Assembly (NCBI RefSeq): GCF_015706575.1 | Contig: NW_024037064.1 | Location: 9,525,606-9,589,605 of the forward strand | From: Patiria miniata | Lineage: Eukaryota > Echinodermata > Asteroidea > Valvatida > Asterinidae | Length of the DNA: 64,000 nt | Direction: 5' to 3' | Shown here: in pieces, positions 45,770 through 58,883 of the stretch | How the letters are laid out: every line of letters starts with the position of its first letter | How positions within the stretch are numbered: position 1 is the first letter of the stretch | Translations under genes and position numbers: made by a program | The notes under the pieces: generated by a model | What the model was told of the DNA's origin: nothing | Databases searched by the model: none | What the model saw: the letters and a program-made list of their open reading frames with translations, nothing else

Positions 45770-46954
45770 GGTAAGATATTGCCCATAAAATAACAACCTC
45801 ATCAATAGTTCGTGTTCTGGATATTGGGTCATTTTCATACATTGTATGTTCGTGGGTGTTCTTTTTTTTGTTTTGTTTTTTCGACTGAGTCATGACTGTC
45901 TGTTCCTGCTGTATGCTGAGACTCAGTCATGTCAGTAACTAGCGGCAATTTACATGTCATGCATGTAGGCCTAGTAGTAGTATATTTACGCAGTGGCTAC
46001 TTCTAGAATTAGAACTTGGCTTCTCTCCATCAGCTGACGGAGAGAAGCCTTCTACATGTAGTTTGTCATGTTTGTAATTCTAGAAGTACGCAGTGGCTAT
46101 TGAGTATTGCTACAGTAGTCGACCGTCTGGTTCCCTGACCTGACAATATTCAACGCCGGAATCTTTGGCTCTTGGAACCAGACTAGAATCAATGGATTAA
46201 TGGAAACTTCTTTTCCCTTTTATTAATAATGATCATCCAAATTCCAATATTTGTCCAAAGCTACGGAGGAGAAGAAAATAAAATCTTCTTCAAACAAAAG
46301 TAGGCCTACAATTTGATTTAAAACATAAAAAAATAAAATAGACTCTGTATTGTGTACACGAACATGTACATGCATGACATGTCATGCATGTATAGCCTTT
46401 AACATGTTTTTAGCCGGCTAGAGAATAGCCGGCTTTCAATGATATTAATAAGCCGGATAGATTGTACAGTGCCCTGACGTGTATACGAGTAGGCCTACAT
46501 GTACATTATCAAAGGTATTTACCACCATGGTTTGTGCAACACCTGCCAGCATGGTCATGAAGGTTCAATTCCCAACTGACAACATTAGATTTTGTTTTTA
46601 ATCCCAAGATATTTATATTCTTTTATTGTTTTAAATTGACGCCAACATTTAATTACAGATTATTTCTTTTTCCGATTCATAGCTCTAGCTTGAAGCTTAC
46701 TGGGAAAAATATTTTAAAAAGAAGGGGGAAAAAAGAGCATCCATTGCCAGACGTATGTATACATTTTGCAACGCAATAGTTCCAGCACTTAGGCCTATCA
46801 TCCTACAGGTTGTGCTTCAAATGTGTTCACCTTTGTTATGAATTTTATTATTTGGGTTTTTTTCTTATTATCAGGTGACTGAGAAATGGCACAATACGTG
46901 TACGTGTACTAGACGCTTGTCTCGTCAAGATTTGCATGAACTTTGCATATTACC
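45770..46954 (+). promoter_or_regulatory. Probable 5' leader splice sites of the zinc-finger gene
   Basis: A donor ACTAG|GTAAGA at 45770-45771 and an acceptor TTATTATCAG|GTGAC at 46874-46875 bracket an intron upstream of the ATG at 46955. The leader after 46875 contains one short upstream frame (ATGGCACAATACG..., eight codons, then stop). An inverted repeat at 45991-46100 (CTTCTAGAATT pair with the GGCTTCTCTCC / GGAGAGAAGCC hairpin) lies in the intron. Confidence 0.45.
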
Positions 46955-49900
46955 ATGGCAACAGCCGGCAAGCCTGCTTTGACTGCAGAGCCGCTGTTGG
47001 ACGTCAGCCAGTATGAGAAGATGGGGCCAGGGGGCTTGGAGACAAAGCACAAAATTCTGTTGGGTGCAGGTTTGTCATTCATAATATTCTATATTTTTGC
47101 ACTAGTCATATTTGACGACTGGCTAGGGTAAAAGGGGGAGCATTCGACCACATACATGTACGGAAAACTGGCACTACCTAATGTAAATGAGGAAGGTGAG
47201 GTCTTAACTACATTGGACATGTACATGTAGGACAGGGTCATGCACTTGCTTAGTTTGCAGTCTAGCGTCAATCATAGTTTGACCTAGCCGTAATATTACA
47301 TTTATGGCCACGCACTGGAGTATATACTCTGTGCTGTAGGCCTAACAAATGTGGGCAATATCAGCAGTGCATGGCCATAGAATAGGGCTATTAGGAAGTT
47401 GTGACAAGATCATGTACTTGCTATGTGTGCAGTCTAGAGTCAATCATAGTTGGACCTATCCCTAATATTGCATTCATGGTCATGCACTCTGTCCTCCTGA
47501 TTTAAAAACCACAGGTGTGTAGAAAAAGACACACCTGGATTTCTAGGCGTGTGATTTGTCTAGGCGTGTTATTTTCCTAGGCGTGTGATTTTCTAGGTGT
47601 GCGATTGTTCTAGGTGTGTGATTCTGTGGTCCAAACTGGTAGTAAACAATCTGGTCCTTTCTTTATAATGTTCATCTTGATTCCATTTCAAGAGCTCACA
47701 GAAGTATAATCATGCCGTAAATGTATGCCGAGGTGTGTGGTACAGAGGGATTCAGGCGTGCGATTATTGGCACTTCTTGGGAAGCTTTTAGGTGTCCGAT
47801 GGCATGGGGGTGCGATCGCACGCCTCAAATCAGAAGGACTGCACTGGAGTAGACAAATGTGAGCGCTATCAGTTAGTTAACAGCAGTGCTTGGCCATGGA
47901 GTAGGGCTAAGTCAGACGCAAGATTTTTGCGATGTACTGATCCGTCAGACTCTTCCTCGGGTCGAATATGCCCCCACTAACTGGTAACTGAGAGAGTGAG
48001 ATCATTAACTGTAAGTAACGTGACCACAAACTTACTGTGTTTGCAGCATATATTCAACCCTAGTCAGACCCAAGGTTTGTATTTATAGAGGCACTATAGG
48101 TCCTGAAATCCCTGAAAATGTCATGTTTTGGATGTTTACTTTATTTCAAACATGTGGTTGAAAGGAAAACAACCTAATGTCTTACCGTTCCCGAGAAAAG
48201 AAAAAAAAAACGGTTGTTTACATCGGACACGACGGAGTATGAATACGTTTTTTGTGTCGTTCTCATACTGTGTACGATACATGTATGTGTATCTCAGGGA
48301 ACAGCGGTGACCTATCACCAATGTAAAAAAAAAAATGGTTTCTTCAACGTCCGCAAAAGGCAAACACTTACACGTACGAATGAAATCACAACTAGCATCC
48401 AAACGGCTCGAATTTATGGGGTTGCAAAAGTGGACCCCGAAATTCCTTCTCGCACGCATAATACTGGAATAACCCCAAAACACCCAGTTTTTAAAGGATA
48501 GTTGTATGGATATCCTGGTTATAAATGTTCTTTCCGATTAACATGATCTCATTCAAAGCACGTTATTTAGCAAAATTGGGCTGTTCCAAGACCTAGTGTC
48601 CCTTTAATAGCGAGTGGTCAAATTCAAGTCCATTTTTAATGTCTCCTTCAATCCTTAAATCCAGGTGTGCTTGCGAATGAGGCAGAGTCATCATCCTCAA
48701 CATCAGGTGCAGACCCCCAAAGACATAGGAGAAAGAAGAATCGTCCAGTCCAGTATCGCCCCACGGACAACTTGGTTGTGACAACACAGAGCGCTCTTAC
48801 TGTAAACCCAAACCGTGGTAGGTCATTCAAAAGTCAAGTTCTTTCTGAATTATAGAATCCATGCTTGATGATCACTGTCATTTCAAGCATGATGAGGCCC
48901 CCTTTAATCGAGAAACTATTGCGTAAACTATATTGTGCAAAGCTACTGCCCCATAATGGATTATCTGAACAAAAGCTAGCGCAATACTTTCGCCATTGAA
49001 GGGGCCTTCGTGATAGAAATGATGTTGTGCCCGGACTGGTGTATAGTTGACCATAGTTCAACTAATTTCAATTGAATGGCACACACACACCATAGCCACA
49101 GGCTGGACTCGAACCCACAACCTGCAGAATTACCCGCAGACCACGAATTCAATGCTCTAGGCCACGGTACTCCACACAATTGGTTACCAATAGACTGATA
49201 CAGTAAGCCCCCCCCCCCCCCCATGGTGTTCTGACCAATCACAGCCGTGATTTATGTGCGACACCCATGCATAAAAGTCTGACATGCGTGCACGCACGTA
49301 TTATGTGCATGGCTGAAACGTGCAGTGTGGCATTGGAGAGGAGCATGTGATAATTGCCCACGTGCGCACATTGGGCGGGGCTTACTGGACGGGTCTATTT
49401 CTGCGCCCATCATGAAGTGCAACAGGCCGGGGGAGCCAAGGCTTTTGACCATCATTTGACTAAAGGCATTCGCGCAATGCTGTGAGTGAAGGTATTTGTG
49501 ATGTCGCAAATCAACCACTAGGCGACTAATGGTCCTCCAAACTTGCTCATTGTTTAACTGTGCTCATTATACCTCACACATACATACGACTTTGAGCCAA
49601 GCATGCTTCGTCCGTTGGTCAGTATTTCTGTGCATCAGGAAACTACTGGACCCATAGCAAGCATGATTATAACCGAGCCTTAGTTGTCACATCACAATTA
49701 TAATCACAAGACAATCCCAAATCAAATCACAAGTCAAATCACAATTCAGTTCACAATTAACAAGGAATGAACCATGACAAAAGAGGTGTACTGTTACCGC
49801 TTATTTGAATAGCTTTTTTTCAAAATAGAGACTGGATGTAATTAGACCATCAGCCTCGGTCCAAAATTTTCGCCACTGGTTTCAAATGAGGGGAATAATG

Positions 49901-52900
49901 ATTTTTGGCAAGGTATACACCTTCGGAATTGGAAAATATTTGATAGCATTGCAACAGTGGCAGCTTTTTGGGTGTTATCACCCTTTTTTCAAAATGTCCA
50001 TCAAAATGCTTGTTACCACTCTAGGGGCGGTATACCTTGCGCATGCTCATTATAATCATTTATACGGCCCCGATTTGATACTGACCAAACCCCCAGGCTG
50101 ATGCCTAAATTAAGTTATGACGGCTTGTTACTGGCTCAATACATGTGGTAATTACTGTCAGGTATGTAATTGAGTCCATGACACAAACCTTCAAGTTCAA
50201 GTCCCTGCAATACAATCACAAGTCCTCCAGTCCCAATTCAACTCACAAGCTACTAAAATGAGCTTCGAAAAAAGGCATTCCTTTGTTTCTGTTCATCCAC
50301 TTTACTTGTGACTTAAGACTTGTGATGTACTTGTGACTGGATTTGTGAGTGGACTCAACTGCATCCCTGTTTACATGAACTAGTTCCTAGCCAGTCATAG
50401 TGGACCGAAGGCTGTCCCAAATATACCAAATACTTGAATACTCGATCAATAACCGAATATTGGAATACATGTAGCTTTCGCCGATTTGAATTATAAAAAA
50501 CAAAACAAACTACTCAAATATACATGTACACATACAGATGTGATGTTATTTTATCATGAAGTTGCGGCGCTTTATTGTCAGGTGTCACTTTTTGTCAACC
50601 GTCTTGGTAACTTTTTTGGTGATGCTGCTCATCGTTCACATCCTTTTAGGAGGTTAAAGCCTTTAAATAGTAATAAAATACTTACTACAAAACAATCATG
50701 TGATCGACTATATCGCTTGCCACAAGCAACTTTTAACTGGCCCGCTCTTCGTGCAGGCTTTTACCGCCACTTCATGCAGTTGCAGCTGGCACTTTCGAAT
50801 ACCCGAATATTCAGTCAAGCGTTGTTTTGAGTAATCGAATCATGGTTTCTTTTCAAAAATGGACAGCTCTAGTGGATCTCCCAGACTCGATGAACATGTA
50901 CATATGTACATGTACATGTACATGTACATGTACCAAAACTATCATAAGGGTAGTTATGAATTCCTGTGGATATACATACATTGTCATGAAATGGATTGAG
51001 TTGAATTTAAACAAATAAATTTGACTAGCATTCGTGTTCATAATCAACATACGTGTAAGTGCACTATGAAAGTTTGGCAGTACTTCCGTGGAAAATGGAC
51101 TTTTCTTGAAATTTTTTGTTCATCTCTTTGTTAATATATTATTATTTTTTTTTACTCCAGACTCAACAGAGTTTCCCGCAACCCTCTCAAGTACATCATC
51201 CAATGATAGAGTGTCACCCACTGGTCCACCAAGACAGCTGGAATTAGAAGGGGTCAAGGGTCAGGAGTCACAAGCAATATTGCCCTCTGGTGATCATCCT
51301 GAAGCGCCGCCAGTCAACACGATAGGCATTGCTGACGTCCACAGAACCATAGCCAGACAGCTAGAGCAAGCCTCTGCTATTGCAGGTAAATTTCTGAACG
51401 CAGCACATGTCAAACTGCATTATATTGTACTCCCTGAAAATCCCAAAATCCGCTTTGCAAAATGGAGCATATTGCAGGATGCGGCTACAATGGCAAAAAA
51501 ATGTGTGGCTGACTCTGTCAAGTTTCTCTCTTGCTGTTCTCATTTTGTGGCTTTCTACTTTTTACCTATTTGTTACTGTAAGATAACAACATACAAAGCT
51601 TACAGACAGAAACAGAGAAGAAACTTTTCAGATTTTAATTTGAAATCATATTTTTTTTACTTTTTCAATGAAATTTCAATTGAAGATTTTTTAACGATCC
51701 CACAAAAATAATTATTTAAAGATTTGTCCATTTTTTTTTTTTGCATTATAATTTCCAAAAAAAGCCAATGAAAAGTCGATGAAAACGGCACGAAAAAATT
51801 TGCACCAGTGTAAAACACCTAGACCAACGCTGATCAGATCCTTTTCTGGCTGGAAAAAATGTGTAAAATACTGACCTATGACATGGAAAAAAATTCACTG
51901 GGTCCCACGTTGATGCTGCGCAATGCTGTGGCAGCTCCTATCTTAGGTCCAATTTCAGGTTTTTTTTGCCAAGGCCAGTTTCATCTCTGCAGAAAGTGCA
52001 ACTCCCTTCATGAAAGAACGTTACAAGATATTGTTTTTTTATCTCATATTTTTTGTAATGCAGTTTTTCGCAAAAAATGTTCATGGTGATAATGTGATGC
52101 AATTGCATGTACCAAAAATGAAAGCAGTTTGATGTCATTTATAATGATTATTATGTCAATGGCAAATTTAAAATCTCATTAAAAACAAGGACAGGAAATA
52201 ATGTCGCATAAATTGGACTTTAAATTTTAATACACAATATTAAACTCATGTGTTGTCTTATTTTGCAGACAGTGAACACCAGCCCTGCCCCTTTTGCTCC
52301 TACATCTTCAGTAGTGTTGGGTTTCTTGTGGGGCATCTTAAATACAGACATGGAATCAATTTGGAGATGCAGATCGGCATGCCCACTGAAACCAAAGAAT
52401 TTGCCCATGAAACTCCACACAAACCTGCCACCAGCAACAGTCAGCAGGAACCAAGCACCAACCCACTTTCTGTACTGGACTCCTGTCCTGATGAGTCCAA
52501 CTGCATGGACATACAAACAGAGAATGGTGAAACCCAGATTCGATCCTCAAATGGAGATAGTGTTAATACAGCAACACACATCAACCAATCAAATCAAACT
52601 GAGGTCAATAGGACAGGGGTGGAAGGTCAGATGATAGAATGCGCGAAGGAGTTGATGCTTCAGAGGATGGGTCAACTCATGGGGCCAAAGATGAACCAGG
52701 TCGCAGCTGACAGCCAGCCCAGTCAGTCCATCATCATCTGTGACATGTGCACACGCGCTTTTACCAATCTGGATGACCTGCAGGAACACCAACGCATCCA
52801 CAATGTGGCCAAGACCTATGAGTGCCAGTTTTGCCAGAAGCTGTTCCAGAACCACAGCAGCCTGAAGAAGCACACCAAGCTACATACAGACGGGAAAATC

Positions 52901-54841
52901 TACGCCTGCAACTACTGCGACAAGTCCTTCGCTGCTGCTGCCTACCTCAAGACCCACCTGCGGGTTCACACCAAGCAGAAGCCTTTTGTCTGCAAGCACT
53001 GCGGGAAGGCCTTCGCTGCCAGCGGCACCCTCATCAGCCACGAGAGGATTCATATCAACGATAAGCCTTACGGCTGTGAGGTTTGTGGGAAGCGCTTCCG
53101 GCAGGGCAGCCACCTGAACAGGCATAAGGTCATTCACACAAACTTGAAACCCCATGTGTGCGGTAAGTGCAATAGAGCGTTTGCTGATGTCGCCAACCTC
53201 CGTCGCCATGAGCGGATCCACAGCCAGGAGAATCCAAACGTCTGCGGGGAGTGCGGCAAGAGTTTCATCAACCTGAGCAGCCTCAAGAAGCACGAGCGAC
53301 TTCACACCAATGAGAAGCCCTATATCTGCAGACACTGCAGCAAGCCATTTGCCTCCAGCGGGAATCTCATCAGCCATGAGCGTACCCACACCAACGAGCG
53401 TCCGTATATCTGCAAGGAGTGTGGCAAAGCTTTTACTCAGAGCAGCCACCTCAAGGCTCACATGGGAACCCACTCCACTGACATTTTGTACGTCTGCAAG
53501 GACTGCGGCCGGGGTTTTACCCAGCGCAGCACCCTTTGTGTCCACGAACGCATCCACTTAAATAAGAGGCCCTACGTATGCAAAGTTTGCAACAGGGCCT
53601 TCACTCAGAGTGGAACCCTGAAATCACACATCCGCACCCACACTAAGGAGAAAGCCCACATCTGCAAAGTCTGTGGCAGGGCCTTCTCTGCCAGAGGAAA
53701 TCTAAGAAGCCATGAGCTCATCCACACGAACGAGAAACCTTTTAAGTGTGGTGCATGCCCTAAAGCTTTCAAGCAGGGAAGCACGCTGCGAACTCACGAG
53801 CGAACTCACACAAATGAAAAACCCTATGTGTGCCATGCTTGTGGGAAAACGTTTGCAGATAGGGGCAACCTTAGATCCCACACATTGAGAATTCACTCCA
53901 AGAGCACCGACTTAGATCTGGGAGTTTTGCAATCAGATGACCAGCTTACTGATGCGGTGCTGACACAACAAAATCCCAACACAGAGGAGTTGTATCCAGT
54001 AAATGAGTTTAATGATCTCAGAACAGACGCTGGTGACAGCTCTCAGTCACCTACTGGAATCAAGATCAAGAAAACCGTGGATGGATTGACCTCAATGTTA
54101 AGATTCAATAAGGAAGGGAACATTGCTGTAGATGACTCAGTTCACCACAAATCAAAAGTGAAATCTACCCCCACTGATGATCAGACTGACGAAACTCTCA
54201 CAAATGTACTAGAAACAGCATCACAAAACGAACAAGTTGCCAACAATCTAGATGATAAGATGTCAAAATCCTCCACAATCAAATCTGACGAGTCCTTAAA
54301 TTCCTTGAGGATTAATCCAAGGGGAGCGTTATACAGCCATTTGCCAGATAGTCAGCCTCATCAGAGCTTCACCGACAGTGCCCTTGATCTGTCAAGTGGG
54401 CAGGAAAGCTTGAAACAAGCAGGAGAAGCCATTCCGGATGGTTTGAACGTTAACAAACACAACATTCAAACCTTTGAAGAGAGAACACGCAGTCAGGACA
54501 GAGGTGCTGTTCACTTGCCCCAGTCACATCATCAGCCTGAACCTGTTGGAGAAACTGATCAAGTACCAACACTCAGTGATGATGATTTTACGTTTGATGA
54601 GGATGATGATGATGATCTTGAGAGTCTGCCAATAGCAAGTGATCGGAACAACTCAGACTCTGAACTACTTCCTTATGAAGAAGAGCATACGGCTAATACA
54701 AACCTCCAAGACAGTTGTACAATGGAATTTGTAGTTGACAATCGTCTAAGAAACAGAACTTCCATGACCAAACAGCTTGTGATAGGCAGGCAAAGCCATG
54801 TGGAAGACCTAGAGATTTCAAGAATTATTCCACTGAACTGA
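46955..54841 (+). CDS. C2H2 zinc-finger protein, 15 fingers, 1021 aa
   Basis: The four coding exons are 46955-47069, 48665-48817, 51161-51385 and 52269-54841, all joined in phase 1 (donors GTTTGT, GTAGGT, GTAAAT; acceptors AATCCAG, ACTCCAG, TTTGCAG). The ATG lies in ACCATGG context. Residues 1-165 are low-complexity and Ser/Pro-rich. One C2H2 finger sits at about 171-192 (CPFC...HLKYRH). Fourteen tandem C2H2 fingers span about 321-707 with HTNEKPY-type linkers, and the last has a four-residue His spacing. The tail has an acidic stretch (FDEDDDDDLES, about residue 940). Such proteins bind DNA in the nucleus and regulate transcription. No KRAB, BTB or SCAN domain is seen, as expected outside vertebrates for KRAB. 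No orthologue can be named. Intron 1 holds a MITE and minisatellites. Confidence 0.88.
47231..47490 (+). repeat. Direct repeat, about 176-base period, in intron 1
   Basis: GGTCATGCACTTGCTTAG...TCAATCATAGTTTGACC...TAATATTACATT near 47234 recurs near 47410 as GATCATGTACTTGCTATG...TCAATCATAGTTGGACC...TAATATTGCATT. It is two diverged units of non-coding sequence. Confidence 0.7.
47543..47630 (+). repeat. Minisatellite TCTAGGCGTGTGATTT, five units
   Basis: Five units of 16-18 bases (CTAGGYGTGYGATT) lie in line, with isolated relatives further on (GGCGTGCGATTATTGG near 47754). They are in intron 1 of the zinc-finger gene. Confidence 0.8.
48087..48605 (+). mobile_element. Non-autonomous DNA element, both ends present (copy 2)
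   Basis: It starts AGGCACTATAGGTCCTG and ends CCAAGACCTAGTGTCCCTTT, which are inverse termini. The interior is closely similar to 2398-2785. It has no transposase. It lies in intron 1 of the zinc-finger gene and ends 60 bases before exon 2. Confidence 0.78.
48960..49200 (-). repeat. tRNA-derived SINE with AC-repeat tail region
   Basis: On the minus strand TACCGTGGCCTAGAGCATTG is an A-box-like block, and GGTTCGAGTCC, at about tRNA spacing (49107-49117), is a consensus B box. A GTGTGTGTGT stretch follows. It lies in intron 2 of the zinc-finger gene. Confidence 0.62.
49681..50360. repeat. Pair of inverted clusters of AATCACAAGTC-type subrepeats
   Basis: The left cluster (49687-49760) repeats AATCACAAGTCA-like units and continues at 50213-50255. 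The right cluster (50300-50355) carries the inverse (GACTTGTGAT, TACTTGTGACT, GATTTGTGAGT). The arrangement suggests a worn foldback element in intron 2 of the zinc-finger gene. Confidence 0.5.
50893..50933 (+). repeat. ACATGT microsatellite
   Basis: GTACATGTACATGTACATGT-type hexamer repeats occupy this stretch. Isolated copies of ACATGTAC are scattered through the whole window. Confidence 0.85.
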
Positions 54842-55447
54842 TTGGGCCAAGTACATATGTACATGTGTCTTCAGTTAACGGTTTGGAACTATTTCATTTC
54901 CTTTGTGTGCCCCGTTTATTTTGTGAGTGCCATTTAGAAATGAATTGGTACATATCCAGTAAGGTATACACTTCGTTCATCAACAAGTTTGCGCAAATAG
55001 CTTCGCTAAATTCCCTTGATAGAGGAATTTTAATTACCTTTACTCTTTTGAATGATTTGGCAGAATACAGATTTAGTTATCCTCCCTGTGAAGTGTAATT
55101 GTTGAAGTGCATGTAAACACAGCTCCTTTAATTGAAGCAAGTGCTGGAGGGTGCAATAAATAAGCAACGTTAATGAATTTTAAAAAAAAAGTTGGTGCAT
55201 TAACATCGCACTTGTATAACATGCAGTTTTGTGTAATGAGGGCATGTACATGTACAGTACATTGACAAATCCATGTGATCATTGCACACTTACCAGGTCT
55301 CCTTCAATATAACGAAAGGATTGAGCCAACTATGATATACATGTACAATGTGCATGTTGTGCAAAGCTGCTGCCCAATGATGCATAAAGTTAATGTAATC
55401 CTTTCACATTTAAAGCGAGTAAAATGGTCGAGAATATGTACTAGATT

Positions 55448-56114
55448 CCCTTTTACACAGGGCTGCGACCTTTCGGCCTCCCTGGTACTTGGGTGACCAT
55501 AAAACTGGCCAGGTCGCCGTTGGAGGCTCAAAGGAGGCCGAATGGTTGCCATGGTCGTTCGAAGGTGGTACACAGGATGTAAATTTTTGAACATGTTCAT
55601 AACAGTCGCACAAAGGTTGCGAGGAGGTTGGTTGCTTAAAAGTGGCTCAAATGAGGCAGGAGGCACAAGCATTGCCGTGGTTGCAGAATGGATGCAAAAT
55701 GCTCGGCCAATGGTCACCACGTAATACATCCGTTCTGTTGCAAATTTTACCGTCAATCTGGGCGATGCTTGTGCCTCCTTTGCCCGCTGAATAGCGTTCA
55801 TTGAACGATGACTGTGGCGACCGCTGTGCCTCCATTCGGCGACCACGGCAACCCTTGAGCCACCATGGCCGTAGGTTGCACAGGGGAAGCACAGGGGAGG
55901 CAGAGAAGTGGTTCAGTGGACGCACAGGTCGCTCGTAGCTCAACATGAAAATGCCCGAAAATTGCAGGGTTTTTAGTTCAAGGGAGGCACAAGGATCGCT
56001 GGAGCAGTTACATAGAAACAGGATTTTCAGGGATTAGGCGACCATTGAGCGTCCTGACCATTTGTTTGGTCGCTCATGAGGTGGTGAAAAGGTCACAGCC
56101 CTGTGTAAAGGGGG
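55448..56114. mobile_element. Foldback MITE with TTTACACAGGGCTG ends
   Basis: The left CCTTTTACACAGGGCTGCGACC is inverse to the right GGTCACAGCCCTGTGTAAAG. Inner inverted blocks include GGAGGCACAAGCATTGCC (about 55660) and GGGCGATGCTTGTGCCTCC (about 55760). Both arms carry variants of GAGGCACAAGG / GGTCGCC. It has no transposase. It lies 0.6 kb downstream of the zinc-finger stop. Confidence 0.75.
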
Positions 56115-58881
56115 CCTTAATACTGAAATGCGTGAAAGATCCTATAATCAACACGTGTGGGTTGATGAGACCTATATCATTTGTTTCTGTTGTGTGTAAT
56201 TCATGACATGCCTTTCTAGTTATTTGTCATTATTTTGATGAAACATAACAATAGAAATGTTCAACTCTGAGAAACAATGACACTATTGATGTATACCTGA
56301 AGTTACACTGAAAGGAAAATTGATGTATTTACATGTATTGTCTCATCTATTTGTTTCCATTGTTGTTGATGTTTTTTTCTCGGAAAGAAAAACGAACTAG
56401 AAACTCAAAGCACATTACTCTGAACTTTGAATCTTCAAATACTGTCTTTCCTTATGCCCAAACTCTTCCGGTTCGTGTATGCAAAGGCTTCAATTCAGTT
56501 CAGTAGACATTTATTTTGAACTCTGATCCAGTAAACCAAGGTCAATAGTATAAAGTGTAATACAGTGATATTTAAGTAAAGAACAAAAATGAATAAATTA
56601 GAAGTTTGAGGGTACACCATGTGGAAAGAAATCTTGGAAGAAGTGTGGTTCTGCAAAGAACCAGTTATTTCTTTTGACATGGTGTTATTACCTGCATGCC
56701 AACTTTCTAATTCATCATCCGCCATGCAAAGCTTCTAGTCATTTTAACCAAAAATGAGGGTATATACCACCGGTAACAAAATAATACTTTGAAGCTGATT
56801 CATTAAATCAAAGAAAAATCTGGCTTAACATTCACTCTGGATTGCATTCGTCAGCCTTTTTTTTCCGGGGGTGGGGGGGGGGGTGGTGATTCACGCTAAA
56901 ATTGAACTCGACATTTGTTGTCCTAATGTTATTTTGAATTTAATGATACCTTCCCGCTGGGATTTGCTCAATTTTAAAGGAATGGATGAAAGACCCAAAT
57001 GCATTCAAAATTTCCATATTAGTTTAGTCAACTATTATCCACATTGAATAAGTAAAGAGCGCCTGAGTGTATGTCGATCCCAATGGGTTTCATGAGGAAA
57101 GGTTTGAGTTTTCCTTTTTGATAGAAAATGACTTGGAAAATTCTATATTATCTGTTAATGCACATAACAGTACGGTGCATCTTTTCCGATAAATATTGGA
57201 CGAGACTGGTGCGGCAATAAATTAAATATCATGTACAATGTATAACGGCTATAAAAGCTTTGCTTACAGATGTCCTGTTTGTTTTCTAGCATTAGTTGCG
57301 GCTGGGGATTTTAAGACATCTAAAAATGCTTATTACTTTCCGGATAAAGCGTCCAATCCCCAAATTATAAGGCTCGATCCTTTACATCCTTTAAAAATGA
57401 TGTTCATTGAAGGGCCGGAGGTACTTTGGGCTGATTCCCCCCCCCCCCCCTCCCCCGGCTGGCCCACCGATGCGAGCAAAATCAATAACAGGGTACAATT
57501 CAGAATATATTACAAGCAAAATATAATTAAGCAAACCACAAGTACATCGAAGAAACATAAAAAGCTAAAATGCAAAAAGTCGATGAAGAAGGGAACGGTA
57601 CGTCAGTACAACATCCTGTTTAAATGATTTTAACAAGGACAAATTGATATGTCCCAAGCCTTTGTTTTCTTTGTTTTCCATTACAGATTATACAAGGTAC
57701 CTACCTGTTAACAGCAAGGCGATTTGCATGCAAAGTCCCAAAGTCATCGAGGACAAAGATGCTCCACTGAAAATTTGCAGCGGATGGAGCACGTTTAAAA
57801 AAAAAAATGATAATAGTTAATGAAGTATTGTTGAATGAGATGAGAATTGAGAAATGCACATCAAACATATCCCTTAATTAGTGTCAAGGGAAAGAAAATG
57901 TATTAATCGTGCAGAGTCTTGTCCAGAGTAAAATAACGCAATTTTGAACAGCCCGCACATAAACAGTAGCTAGTACACTACTCGTACTACCTGTACATGT
58001 ACTATGTGATGTAATAGCAGAAATGCGGGGAAGTTAAAGTTTGTCTCTTGGAGGCGCTCTTCACAAACTTCATTACATACGTTTGCAAACATGCGGCAGG
58101 GAATCCACCCATGGAATGGAGGTAGGAAACAAGATAACCGAACGATTCTCTTTCGACTCGACAGAAACTTCTGTTTACCATCCAAACCAGTAACAGCTGA
58201 TAAATGTGAGCAAATTAATGTTTACCTTAAATCATGGTGAGCAATTTTGTTGTGAAATTCTAATGTGGAATTGGTGTGTGTTACAGCGGTGGAGTATGTG
58301 CCGGTGCGTTAGTGGCACAGGCTATTTTTACGGCAGTGCATGGGCAGTGGCACATGTCGGGCTATTGCTACGGCAGTGGCACAGGCTCTTGCTGCGGCAG
58401 TCGACCGTCTGCTTCCCTGACATGACAGTTATCACTGTCATGACTGTCATGATCTTAGTTCCCTTACTTTTGTTTTCCTTTTTAAAAAGTCCCCTTTAAG
58501 CCGCGGTCGCATTTCTAAGAAGAAAATAAAATCCAGGCAATTTTTTAGACCAGTCTCATACGGTTTGTGCACCAGATATGGGAATCTTTCCGAAATGGGG
58601 GGGGGGGGGGGGATTTCCCCTTATCAACATAATGACCATGATTTGCACACGATAGAGGGGACAAGTATTGCATAAAACCACACATTTATTTATATAGTGA
58701 TGAGATATTTAACAAAAATTTAAAATTCTGGCGTTTTAATTATCCCAGTTACCCTACATGTATACTATGATTATTATTGTCGTCAATTATTTGTTGGTGA
58801 AGGTGGCGACATAGTGTATCAATACACACTCCTTTTATAGCTCCATGCCTTTATAATGTACATGTACGGTGCAATGTACCA
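56115..58881. other. Intergenic; no gene seen
   Basis: The G or C runs near 56868, 57438 and 58597 are isolated. A short block near 58385-58435 (GCAGTCGACCGTCTGCTTCC) recurs near 46110-46160, and its GTCTGGTTCCCTGA part recurs near 37880. The 129-codon frame at 57238-57627 is rich in Lys and Pro and crosses a C run. It shows no domain and is not called. Confidence 0.5.
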
Positions 58882-58883
58882 TA

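Noticed and set aside
46943-47131. Stand-alone small membrane protein
   Set aside because: The donor at 47069 joins in phase to exon 2 of the zinc-finger gene. The hydrophobic end is intronic. It is kept only as a possible retained-intron product.
52880-53557. 225-codon minus-strand frame
   Set aside because: It is an antisense shadow of the tandem zinc fingers; its regular pattern follows the finger repeat.
55304-55846. 180-codon minus-strand frame
   Set aside because: It runs across the arms of the foldback MITE at 55448-56114 and has no domain.
57238-57627. 129-codon plus-strand frame
   Set aside because: It crosses a poly-C run, has a Lys-rich low-complexity end and no recognisable domain or splice context.
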